NCBI GenBank assembly: GCA_002261155.1
Contig: NKXN01000004.1
Location: 169,181-233,180 of the forward strand
Direction: 5' to 3'
Source of the DNA: Bacillaceae bacterium SAS-127
Lineage (GTDB): Bacteria > Bacillota > Bacilli > Bacillales > Domibacillaceae
DNA length: 64,000 nucleotides
The notes under the pieces: model-generated
The model's database searches: none
What the model saw: the letters and a program-made list of their open reading frames with translations, nothing else
What the model was told of the DNA's origin: nothing
Position numbers and translations under genes: made by a program
Shown here: positions 50,835 through 59,293 of the stretch, in pieces
How the letters are laid out: the number at the start of each line of letters is the position of its first letter
Numbering within the stretch: the stretch's first letter is position 1

Positions 50835-52862
50835 ATGAGATGGAAATGGAAAGAGGTGTTAAAGCCTCTTCCACTAAAGATGACAAAGCAAACAAACTTG
50901 CAAGAAGCAATTCGTTTGTTTAATCAAGAAAAGACCCCGATTGCATTTGTGTTTGATGAGGACGAGGAAATCGTTGGGTATATCACCCCGACTACTTTAT
51001 TTCGTCAGTTGGAGCACGTTGTCTCTTTCGATGAACGGATCCATTTTGAAAAGGATATGTTGTTCGTTCGCGAAACGAGTTGGGTGGAGTTTTGGCATCA
51101 TTGTTATTTGTTTGTTGGGGTGAATGAGCAAGATGAAATCGTCGGTTATGTGATGGCCGATGAAGCGAAACGAACGATGAGTCAATTGCAGCTTGCTCTG
51201 TTAAACCATAGTTTAGATAGCGCAGAAATGGGCATTATTACGACGAATGAGAAGTTTGAAGTAAATTTCATGAATGAAACGGCGGAGCAAATTTTAGGGC
51301 TTCCGCGTTCTATTCTCGTCAGCCGCAATTACAAAACGATGATCGCGACCGAAACCAACTTAGATAACATTTTAGCGGGAGAAAGAAAGTTTGGCATTGA
51401 ATGTTCTTTTAATTTCAAAAAGATTATGGGACATTTTTCTCCACTTGATCATGAAGGGAAAATTCAAGGGATTGTTCACGTCTTTTACTTACAGGAGATT
51501 TTAGAAGAAGCAGTGAGTGAGCTGCAGTTTGTTCGCGAGTTGAGTGAAGAGCTGCAAGCGATTTATGGAGCCTCGAATGAGCAAATTATGGTGATTGACC
51601 CATTAGGTGTGATCACAAGCGTGGCGGGGGCGTTTTTTCAAAGCTTCTGGAAAGGGCTTTCTAAAGAGAATTTAATAGGGCAAAACGTCAATGACTTAGC
51701 ACAGCAAGGCTTGCTAGAACCGAATATCGTCAGCCTTTGCATGGAAGAAAAACAGCGAGTTAGCTTAGCTCAACATAATCACCATAACGGCAAGATTCTA
51801 TCAACAGCCACTCCTGTATATAAAGAAGGAGAGCTTCAGAAAGTGATTGTTCTTTCGCGAGATGTGACGGCGGATGAACCAGTCGAACGTCGATTGTTAG
51901 GAGAAGATCATCCTCCCGTAACACATAAAAAAATGGTGTATCGCTCCAAAGTGATGACACAGCTTGTTGAAGAAATGAAACAAGTAGCAGCCGTCGATTC
52001 AACGGTCATTATTACGGGAGAATCCGGCGTCGGAAAAGAAGTGATCGCCAGTCATATTCATGCGTACAGCGCTCGCTCGACGCAGCCATTCGTGACGATT
52101 AATTGTGGAGCCATTCCTGAGAATTTGCTAGAAAGTGAATTGTTTGGGCATGAAAAAGGAGCGTTTACAAGTGCGAGTGATCGTAAGAAGGGACTATTTG
52201 AAGCGGCTCATGGAGGTACGATTTTTCTCGATGAAATTTCAGAACTCCCGCTTCACATGCAGGTGAAATTGTTGCGTGTCCTTCAAGAGCGTGAAGTCGT
52301 GAGGATCGGAGGACTGACACCGATTCCAGTCAACGTTCGCGTGCTAGCTGCTACGAACCGAAATTTAAAAAAGATGGTGCAAGATCAAAGTTTTCGTGAA
52401 GATCTTTTTTACCGACTGCATGTCGTTCCGTTAGTGGTTCCGCCATTACGCAAGCGAAAGGAGGATATTGCTCCGTTATCGCTTTACTTCTTGAAAGAGT
52501 TTAATGGCGCTTATCAAAAAGAAAAGAAGTTGTCTAGAGAAGGGCTTCATTTATTAGAGAGCTATCAATGGCCAGGAAATATAAGAGAGCTACAAAATGT
52601 GATGGAACGATTAGTGGTTACTTCTAAACAAGCAGAGATTTCTGGAAATGATGTCTTTCGAGTCATTTGGGATACCGATGGAGAAGAGGCGGGTCGCATT
52701 ACGGTGAAAGGTATTATGCCGTTAAAGGAAGCGGTCGAAGAAATCGAGCAGCAGCTCATTCAGCTAGCGGTTGGAAAATACGGTACCGCAGCTAAAGCCT
52801 CTACTGTGCTAGGAGTCAGTGCTTCGACCATTAGCCGCCGAATGAACAAGACATCAAAGTAA
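50835..52862 (+). CDS. Sigma-54-dependent transcriptional activator (CBS-PAS-AAA+-Fis)
   Basis: 675 residues. The N-terminal region has two CBS-like motifs (IVGYITPTTLF, IVGYVMADEAK; about 10-110). Two PAS-like domains lie at about 120-220 and 235-340. The AAA+ domain (about 365-590) has Walker A GESGVGKE, Walker B GGTIFLDE, sensor I AATNRN and arginine finger region FREDLFYRL. The C-terminal Fis-type HTH ends AKASTVLGVSASTISRRMNK. The sigma-54 contact loop reads GAFTSA (Ser446) instead of GAFTGA. ATG 50835 is 9 bases behind GGAGGG; the in-frame ATG at 50826 abuts it. It heads the pxpB-pxpC-hyuA-hyuB cluster and is itself preceded by a sigma-54 promoter. Effector unknown. Confidence 0.88.
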   Translation: MRWKWKEVLKPLPLKMTKQTNLQEAIRLFNQEKTPIAFVFDEDEEIVGYITPTTLFRQLEHVVSFDERIHFEKDMLFVRETSWVEFWHHCYLFVGVNEQDEIVGYVMADEAKRTMSQLQLALLNHSLDSAEMGIITTNEKFEVNFMNETAEQILGLPRSILVSRNYKTMIATETNLDNILAGERKFGIECSFNFKKIMGHFSPLDHEGKIQGIVHVFYLQEILEEAVSELQFVRELSEELQAIYGASNEQIMVIDPLGVITSVAGAFFQSFWKGLSKENLIGQNVNDLAQQGLLEPNIVSLCMEEKQRVSLAQHNHHNGKILSTATPVYKEGELQKVIVLSRDVTADEPVERRLLGEDHPPVTHKKMVYRSKVMTQLVEEMKQVAAVDSTVIITGESGVGKEVIASHIHAYSARSTQPFVTINCGAIPENLLESELFGHEKGAFTSASDRKKGLFEAAHGGTIFLDEISELPLHMQVKLLRVLQEREVVRIGGLTPIPVNVRVLAATNRNLKKMVQDQSFREDLFYRLHVVPLVVPPLRKRKEDIAPLSLYFLKEFNGAYQKEKKLSREGLHLLESYQWPGNIRELQNVMERLVVTSKQAEISGNDVFRVIWDTDGEEAGRITVKGIMPLKEAVEEIEQQLIQLAVGKYGTAAKASTVLGVSASTISRRMNKTSK

Positions 52863-52875
52863 AGGAGTGATCGAG

Positions 52876-53760
52876 ATGCTAATCTTCCCTGAAACTAGGT
52901 TTGACTTTTGTGGTGATGAGTATATTTACGCCGAGATTTCAAAGGAAATGAGAATAGAAAGTAATTTTAAAGCGATTTCGATTACGAATGAGCTGAGAAA
53001 GCGACAAATCCCAGGCATTGTTGAAATTTATCCAGCTAATGCTTCCTATTTAATTCGCTACAACCCGAATGAGGTATCTCCTCATGATTTGCTTGCTTAT
53101 TTGCAAGAGGTCGATCGCGAAAAAAGTAAGCGCTCGGAGTTGAACTTTGACAGTCGCTTAATTGAGATCCCTGTCTGGTACGATGATCACGTCACGAAGG
53201 AAGCGATTTCCAAGGATCAGCACCGTCATCAAGAACCAGATCGATCCAACTTTGACTTCGTGATGGCGATGAATGGGTTCACTGATAAGGAGCGTTTTAT
53301 TGAAGATCATTCAGCTCAGCCGTATTTTGTGACTTCGCTCGGATTCAAGCCAGGTACTGCCTGGACGTTTCCGTTAGGGGTTGAAAATGAACAGGTGATT
53401 CAAGCGCCGAAATATACGAGTCCGAGAGCGAAAACGCCGCGGGAAGCGGTTGGAGTCGGTGGAGCGTTCACCGTTGTTTATCCGACGCAATCACCAGGAA
53501 GCTATCAGTTAATTGGTTTGTCAGCCGTGCCAGTGTATGACCCGACACAAAGCTTAGAAATGTTTCAAGAGTCGTTCTTTCTCGCAAGACCAGGTGATTT
53601 ATGGAAATATCGACCGGTGAGTGAAGCTGAGTATCGCAACATTCGTGAAGAGGTCCATAAGCATACGTATCAATACAAGGTGAAGCACGTGCCATTTTCC
53701 GGTGAGGAATACGATGAAAAACGAGCGGCCTATATCTCACAGATTATGGAGGGATTTTAA
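52876..53760 (+). CDS. PxpB-like carboxyltransferase-domain protein (5-oxoprolinase subunit B/KipI family)
   Basis: 294 residues with the AHS1/CT-C domain pattern: VEIYPANASYLIRYNP, RLIEIPVWYDDH, FIEDHSAQPYFVTSLGFKPG, AVGVGGAFTVVYPTQSPGSYQLIG, LARPGDLWKYRPV. PxpB together with PxpC and PxpA forms ATP-dependent 5-oxoprolinase. No PxpA (LamB/YcsF) gene is in the window; instead HyuA and HyuB follow. ATG 52876 is 8 bases behind AAAGGAG, with the in-frame GTG at 52867 abutting that site. It is coupled to the next gene with no gap. Confidence 0.82.
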   Translation: MLIFPETRFDFCGDEYIYAEISKEMRIESNFKAISITNELRKRQIPGIVEIYPANASYLIRYNPNEVSPHDLLAYLQEVDREKSKRSELNFDSRLIEIPVWYDDHVTKEAISKDQHRHQEPDRSNFDFVMAMNGFTDKERFIEDHSAQPYFVTSLGFKPGTAWTFPLGVENEQVIQAPKYTSPRAKTPREAVGVGGAFTVVYPTQSPGSYQLIGLSAVPVYDPTQSLEMFQESFFLARPGDLWKYRPVSEAEYRNIREEVHKHTYQYKVKHVPFSGEEYDEKRAAYISQIMEGF

Positions 53761-54744
53761 ATGGTCATCCGCATCGTAGAACAAGGCATTCGAACGACGA
53801 TCCAAGATATGGGACGGTTTGGCTATTATCATATGGGCGTACCGCCATCGGGAGCGGCTGATAAATACTCTTACGTACTCGGCAATAGTATGCTTGGAAA
53901 CCCTCGTCATTTTGCGGCATTAGAAATGATGATTAAAGGAGCTAGCGTAGAATTTCAGAAAAAAACCGTCGCTGTTGTGACCGGGGCACCAGCGGAGATT
54001 CGATTGAATAGGGAACTGATTCCACTATGGCAGCCATTTATTGTGCAGCCTGGAGATATATTGTCTGTCGGTATGATTCGTGAAGGTGTTTTCGCTTACC
54101 TTTGTGTGTCAGGAGGACTTGCTTCATCAGAAATCCTCGGCAGTCGCTCCGTTTGTCTCGCTAGCGAATTTGCTGGTGTATTAGGAAGACCTTTATTAAA
54201 AGGAGACCTCCTTCCACTACATGAGCCGTTGCCAGGAGCGACTCGACAAGTAGGAAAGGTATTGCCGGCTGAAGTGTATCCTTCGTTTTCAAAGGAAATG
54301 AACATTCGTCTCGTGATGGGACTTACTTGTGACAGAATCAAAGACGAAGGACTAGTCGGTCTTTTGAATCGAGCATGGGTCATTCAAACAGAATCCAATC
54401 GAGTGGCATATCGGTTACATGGTGGGCGAGTGAATTATAAAGAAGAAGTACCGCCATTTGGATCTGGAAATAGCTTTGGCAATATTGTCGATATTCCTTA
54501 TCCGATCGGGGGAGTCATTGTTCCGAATGAAGAGGAGTTAATTATTTTAATGACAGACGGCACAGGTGGAGGCGGCTATGTGACGATTGGAACGGTTATC
54601 CGTCCAGACTTAAACGTGCTGGCTCAAGCCAGACCACAATCGAAGGTTCGCTTTCATGCTGTCACGATTGATCAAGCATTTCAGATTAGACGAGAGATCG
54701 AGCAAAAGGTGGAGAAGGTGAAAGAGATCATTCAGCAAGTTTAG
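53761..54744 (+). CDS. PxpC-like carboxyltransferase-domain protein (5-oxoprolinase subunit C/KipA family)
   Basis: 327 residues with the AHS2 domain: RIVEQGIRTTIQDMGRFGYYHMGVPPSGAADK at the N-terminus, a central AYLCVSGGLASSEILGSRS, and a C-terminal PYPIGGVIVPNEEELIILMTDGTGGGGYVTIGTVI. Its start directly follows the stop of the PxpB-like gene and uses GGAGGG. Together they form the biotin-independent carboxyltransferase-like pair found in oxoprolinase and allophanate-type systems. The next gene, hyuA, begins 140 bases downstream. Confidence 0.85.
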   Translation: MVIRIVEQGIRTTIQDMGRFGYYHMGVPPSGAADKYSYVLGNSMLGNPRHFAALEMMIKGASVEFQKKTVAVVTGAPAEIRLNRELIPLWQPFIVQPGDILSVGMIREGVFAYLCVSGGLASSEILGSRSVCLASEFAGVLGRPLLKGDLLPLHEPLPGATRQVGKVLPAEVYPSFSKEMNIRLVMGLTCDRIKDEGLVGLLNRAWVIQTESNRVAYRLHGGRVNYKEEVPPFGSGNSFGNIVDIPYPIGGVIVPNEEELIILMTDGTGGGGYVTIGTVIRPDLNVLAQARPQSKVRFHAVTIDQAFQIRREIEQKVEKVKEIIQQV

Positions 54745-54884
54745 TAGCTTCCGCTTTTTCACTCTGAATATTCAGTAACAAAACTTTAAGGAGGTGATGG
54801 ACAAAGGGGGAAGCAAGGGTTGCTTGGAAAATAGGGTATAACGATAAAAAATAAATAATTTAAAATATATTGGAGGCGAACTAG

Positions 54885-56969
54885 GTGAGTAAATACCATG
54901 TAGCGGTTGATGTTGGGGGTACGTTTACGGATGTGTTTGTATTTGATGAGGAAACGGGAGAAATTTATGTAACGAAAACTTCTTCTACTCCGGCTAATCC
55001 GGAAAAAGGGATGTTAGATGGGATCATTAAAGCGCAGTTAACAGGGGATCAGATTGCGATGTTTTCTCACGGAACAACAGTGGGAACGAATGCGTTAATC
55101 GAAAGAAAGTTGCCTAAAGCGGCGTTAGTTACAACGAAAGGCTTTCGTGATGTACCTGAAATCCGTCGTGGAACAAAGTTAGATTTATGGGATGCGTACA
55201 ATGACGTTGCTGATCCATACATTAAGCGTCGTGACCGTTTCGAGCTAGCAGAGCGTGTTGATTATTCTGGGGAAATGATGCAGGAAATCGACGAACAAGA
55301 AGTACGTACACTAGCTCAAAAATTAAAAAGACGCGGCGTTCAATCGATTGCGATTTGTTTCATGAATGCGTATGTCAATGGTGCGAACGAACTGCGCGCG
55401 AAGGAGATTTTCCAAGAGGAATTACCGGATGTGTACATTTGTACATCTTCAGAAACGTTACCAGAAATTTTCGAGCATGAGCGGATGAGTACAACGATTG
55501 TTAATGCGGTGCTTGGACCAACAATTTCTAAATACATTAAAACACTTGAAAAAGAAATGAAAAATATTGGATACGATGGCGATATTCTCGTTCTTCATTC
55601 AGGAGGAGGAGTTATGACATCAGAAACCGTTCCTCGTTATGCCGCTCGTTTAGCAAGCTCAGGTATTGCCGCTGGTGCGATCGCGAGTAAGCACATTGCC
55701 AATATGTGCGGATTTAAAAATGCGATCGGTTTAGATATGGGTGGAACAAGTACCGACATTTCTTTAATGTACGACAATGATCTTCGTATTACGAAAGATT
55801 GGTATATTGAGTACGGTTATCCAATCGGTTTCCCTAGTATTGAAATTTTGACAATCGGAGCCGGTGGCGGAAGCTTAGCATGGGTGGATGAAGGTGGCTC
55901 TTTAAGAAACGGTCCGCAAAGTGCGGGAGCGGTACCTGGGCCTGCATGTTATGGCCGCGGTGGCACAGAACCAACAAATACAGATGCGAACCTAGTTCTT
56001 GGCCGTTTAAGTACAAAACTATTAGATGGTCAAATGACAATTGATCGTGATGCGTCTGTAGAAGTAGTTGAAAAAATTGCCGAAAAATTCAACTATGATG
56101 TTAATGAGGCAGCTGATGCCATTATCAAAGTAGCTAATGCGAATATGTGTGACGCTCTTCGTCTCATCTCTGTTCGTCGCGGTTATGATCCACGTGATTT
56201 CGCTCTCGTTGCTTTTGGTGGAGCAGGGGCACTTCATGGGGCTCATTTAGCCAAAGAAATGGACATTCCAAACGTGATCGTTCCAGCACATCCAGGTGTA
56301 GCGGCTGCGATGGGATGTTTATTAGTAGATGTTCGTCATGACGTAACGAAAACGTACTTAAGCAACGTAGTAGATATTTCTAAAGATGATCTTGAAAACG
56401 AATTCATCGGCATGGAAAAAGAGGCAATTCAATTACTTGAAGAAGAAGGTATCGAGCCAGAAAACATGAACTTGATTCGCTATGTTGACATGCGTTATGT
56501 CGGACAGTGGAGAACTCTTTCTGTATCAGTCGATCGCCCATTAACTTCTCTTGAATATGCCGTTGAGCGTTTCCACCAAGAGCATGAGCGTGAATTTGCT
56601 TTCTCTGATAAAGAAACAGGTATTGAAATCTACGGCTTGCGTGTAGAAGCGATTGGAACAGTGAAAAAGCCTGAATTCCCGAAAGAAGAGCCAACTGGTT
56701 CTCTTGAAGCGGCATTAAAAGAATCCCGTGAAGTTTATTTTGAAGAAGCGGGCGGATTTGTAGAAACAAAAGTATATAATCGCAAACTAGTTCCAGTACT
56801 TTCTGAGTTTAGTGGTCCGGCGATTATTGATCAGCTTGATGCAACGATCGTTGTACCGCCTGATTTCACTGTGAAAGTGGATGAATACCGCAACATCATT
56901 ATGACGTATCAAGAGCAAAGCGGAATAAAAGTAAAAACAGCAGCAAAAAAACAACCAACATTAAACTAA
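54885..56969 (+). CDS. hyuA: Hydantoinase/oxoprolinase subunit A (HyuA)
   Basis: 694 residues of the ASKHA-fold ATP-dependent hydantoinase A family. The phosphate-1 loop is VDVGGTFTDVFVFDEETGEI, the HGTTVGTNALIERK motif follows, and a second nucleotide region reads GLDMGGTSTDISLM. GAGGGSLAWVDEGG, GPACYGRGGTEPTNTDANLVLGR and AFGGAGALHGAHLAKEM are also conserved. It catalyses ATP-dependent ring opening of N-methylhydantoin, 5-oxoproline or a related lactam together with HyuB. GTG 54885 follows GGAGG. It is 25 bases upstream of hyuB. Confidence 0.92.
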   Translation: MSKYHVAVDVGGTFTDVFVFDEETGEIYVTKTSSTPANPEKGMLDGIIKAQLTGDQIAMFSHGTTVGTNALIERKLPKAALVTTKGFRDVPEIRRGTKLDLWDAYNDVADPYIKRRDRFELAERVDYSGEMMQEIDEQEVRTLAQKLKRRGVQSIAICFMNAYVNGANELRAKEIFQEELPDVYICTSSETLPEIFEHERMSTTIVNAVLGPTISKYIKTLEKEMKNIGYDGDILVLHSGGGVMTSETVPRYAARLASSGIAAGAIASKHIANMCGFKNAIGLDMGGTSTDISLMYDNDLRITKDWYIEYGYPIGFPSIEILTIGAGGGSLAWVDEGGSLRNGPQSAGAVPGPACYGRGGTEPTNTDANLVLGRLSTKLLDGQMTIDRDASVEVVEKIAEKFNYDVNEAADAIIKVANANMCDALRLISVRRGYDPRDFALVAFGGAGALHGAHLAKEMDIPNVIVPAHPGVAAAMGCLLVDVRHDVTKTYLSNVVDISKDDLENEFIGMEKEAIQLLEEEGIEPENMNLIRYVDMRYVGQWRTLSVSVDRPLTSLEYAVERFHQEHEREFAFSDKETGIEIYGLRVEAIGTVKKPEFPKEEPTGSLEAALKESREVYFEEAGGFVETKVYNRKLVPVLSEFSGPAIIDQLDATIVVPPDFTVKVDEYRNIIMTYQEQSGIKVKTAAKKQPTLN

Positions 56970-56994
56970 TTCAAATAGTAGAAGGGGTGGAGAA

Positions 56995-58956
56995 ATGAGT
57001 ACTGTATTTGAAAGTAAACTAGATCCGGTAACGTTTGAGGTATTGAAAAATGGTTTTGTGAATTTAGTAGACCAAATGTCTGAGCAAGTGTTACGAACTT
57101 GTTATTCGTTCGTTATTTATAATCGTGATTTCAGTGCGGCGCTTTGTGATGCTGAAGGAAACACAGTCATGCAAGGAACACAAGATATTTCTGTTCACGT
57201 AGGAACACTACATTTAACAGCAAAGGCCGTTATTGAAGATTTTGGAGATGACATTCACCCTGGTGACGTATTCATCGTCAACGATCCGTATCGCGGGGGG
57301 ACTCACTTTAGCGATACTCGTGTAATTCGTCCAGTCTTCCATGGTGACAAATTGATTGCCTTTATGCAATTGAATGGTCACTGGGCAGATATGGGTGGAT
57401 CTGTTCCTGGTTCATTTGATGTTAATTCGAAAGATCATTACGGTGAAGGAATGCGTATTCCACCACTCCGTATTTGGAGCAAAGGCGAGTATCTTCATGA
57501 CGTAGCGAATGTGCTCGTATCGAATATGCGTGTACCAGAAGAGCGTCTTGGAGATTTGCGCTCACAAGCAGAAGCAACGAAAACAGGGGAAAAACAATTA
57601 ATCGCCCTAGTGGAAAAATACGGATTAGATACGATTTTAACGGCATTTAGAGAAGTGCAGGACTATGTTGAGCGTTTAACACGTGTGAAAGTAGCAGAAC
57701 TGCCTGATGGTGAATGGGAAACAACCGATTATATCGATATGGACCCAGCTGTCGGAGAAGGCCTGATCCCGATTAAAGTGAAAATGACGATCAAAGGCGA
57801 TGAAATTTTCTACGATTTAACAGGATCTCATAGCTACATCGGCTGTTTCTTGAACGCTGGATTCGGCGCTTCTTTATCAGCTGCTTATGCGGGAACGAAA
57901 ACATTTTTTCCAGATGTTCCATTAAACTCAGGCTTTTATCGTGCGGTTCACGTTCATTTACCTGAAAATTCAGTCGTTAATGCTGGCTGGCCAGTGGCAG
58001 TCACAGGTTTCTGTTCAGGTGCCTACGAAAAAATTATGAATGCCTGCTTTGAACTTTGGTCGCATGTCATGCCAGAACGCGCGCTTGCTTGTTCCTTTAA
58101 CCTTGAGTACTTATTAATCGGTGGTTGGGACAAACGAGAAGGCTATGACAACTACTTTATGTGGTACGACTGGATGGCAGGTGGACATGGAGGCCGTAAC
58201 TCAAAGGATGGAGCGAATGCTTTATCTCCAGTATTCGGTGTCGGACTTAGTATTCAACCTTGTGAAGGGCAAGAACGTTTATCTCCAGTCATCACAACGA
58301 AGCATGAGATCGTCACTGACTCAGCGGGACCAGGTAAATTCCGCGGTGGCTGTGGCATTGAAAAAGGTGGCATTTTAACAGCGGCGAATGACACAGTCAT
58401 GTCTTATTGCTGTGATCGCTCTCGTTCGGTGACATGGGGAATTTTCGGTGGACTTCCTTCCACTCCTCATGGTGCATGGTTAAATAAAGACACAGAAGAC
58501 GAGCATTTCTTAGGTGCGATCTTTTCAAACGTGAAATTGAAACAAGGGGATCAATTTACAAGACCATCAGCTGGTGGCGGTGGATTAGGTGACCCGCTAG
58601 AGCGTGATCCACAAGCGGTTATGGAAGATGTGATTGACGAGTACGTATCCATTGAACGTGCGAAAAAAGATTACGGCGTTATCATTCGCGAAATCGATCG
58701 TGACATCGACCTGTTTGAAATCGATGAAGAAGCAACTCAAGCAGAAAGAGAACTTATTCGCAATGCACGTAAAGAGTGGTTAAATGAAGATGTCGACAGC
58801 GTGTTAGCTAAGTTCGAAGCAGGAGAGGTTGACCTTCTCGACCTTATCCGTCGCTACGGTGTGATCATTGATCAAGAAACAAATGAAGTGTTAAGAAAAA
58901 CAACTGAACAAAACCGTGAAATGCTGAAAAAGCGCTCAGTCGCTTACTGGGTATAA
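56995..58956 (+). CDS. hyuB: Hydantoinase/oxoprolinase subunit B (HyuB)
   Basis: 653 residues of the Hydantoinase_B family: DPVTFEVLKNGFVNLVDQMSEQ at the start, FIVNDPYRGGTHFSDTRVI, LNGHWADMGGSVPGSF, EGMRIPPLRIWSKGE, DSAGPGKFRGGCGIEKGG and GGGGLGDPLERDP near the C-terminus. It partners HyuA in ATP-dependent amide-ring hydrolysis. The start is behind GAAGGGGTGGAG. It is the last gene of the sigma-54-linked cluster, closed by the terminator at 58964. The true substrate (hydantoin, oxoproline, creatinine derivative or other) is not determined by sequence. Confidence 0.92.
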   Translation: MSTVFESKLDPVTFEVLKNGFVNLVDQMSEQVLRTCYSFVIYNRDFSAALCDAEGNTVMQGTQDISVHVGTLHLTAKAVIEDFGDDIHPGDVFIVNDPYRGGTHFSDTRVIRPVFHGDKLIAFMQLNGHWADMGGSVPGSFDVNSKDHYGEGMRIPPLRIWSKGEYLHDVANVLVSNMRVPEERLGDLRSQAEATKTGEKQLIALVEKYGLDTILTAFREVQDYVERLTRVKVAELPDGEWETTDYIDMDPAVGEGLIPIKVKMTIKGDEIFYDLTGSHSYIGCFLNAGFGASLSAAYAGTKTFFPDVPLNSGFYRAVHVHLPENSVVNAGWPVAVTGFCSGAYEKIMNACFELWSHVMPERALACSFNLEYLLIGGWDKREGYDNYFMWYDWMAGGHGGRNSKDGANALSPVFGVGLSIQPCEGQERLSPVITTKHEIVTDSAGPGKFRGGCGIEKGGILTAANDTVMSYCCDRSRSVTWGIFGGLPSTPHGAWLNKDTEDEHFLGAIFSNVKLKQGDQFTRPSAGGGGLGDPLERDPQAVMEDVIDEYVSIERAKKDYGVIIREIDRDIDLFEIDEEATQAERELIRNARKEWLNEDVDSVLAKFEAGEVDLLDLIRRYGVIIDQETNEVLRKTTEQNREMLKKRSVAYWV

Positions 58957-58963
58957 TAAACGA

Positions 58964-59008
58964 AAAACTGCTGGTGAAAAGAATTTCTTTTTGCCAGCAG
59001 TTTTTTTT
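58964..59008 (+). terminator. Terminator of the hyu cluster
   Basis: AAAACTGCTGG pairs with CCAGCAGTTTT around a 19-base partly paired loop, followed by a long T run. Confidence 0.8.
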
Positions 59009-59061
59009 ATTAAGTTTGAAATATTCGGTATATTATATGTAGTCTCTTTTGGAATGGAGGG

Positions 59062-59232
59062 GTCGAGGCGACGCAATCGCTTGAAGTGCTGTTTGCTGTC
59101 GCAGGAGAAGTGGTTCTTCTATCGGCACCGTTACCAACTACTGTTTCTTGGATGGGTATGCTGTTCATTGTTCTTGGAATGGTGTTACATAGCTACGTAT
59201 CGCATGCGAAAAAACTTGTCATAAACAACTAG
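59062..59232 (+). pseudogene. C-terminal remnant of a DMT-family multidrug efflux transporter
   Basis: The frame from 59062 to the TAG at 59230 reads VEATQSLEVLFAVAGEVVLL, SAPLPTTVSWMGMLFIVLGM and VLHSYVSHAKKL. This is the last two helices of an EmrE-like/EamA drug-metabolite transporter. An in-frame stop lies about 36 bases upstream, and the preceding 200 codons are absent, replaced by the hyu terminator. It has no ribosome binding site or start. A deletion remnant is inferred. A competing 77-codon frame over the same bases has no family resemblance. Confidence 0.6.
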
Positions 59233-59293
59233 ATTTTCCCTGTTATAATAAGAAGAAGTTAGATGTGATTATAAAAACTCCCGAGGTGAGAAG

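Noticed and set aside
54797..54841. 14-residue mini-frame behind a perfect AAGGAGGTG upstream of hyuA
   Set aside because: The SD is only two bases from the ATG and no attenuator structure follows. It could be a leader peptide but nothing supports it.
58991..59224. 77-codon plus-strand frame after hyuB
   Set aside because: It begins inside the hyu terminator, and its sequence is the wrong phase of a transporter remnant that is recognisable one frame over.
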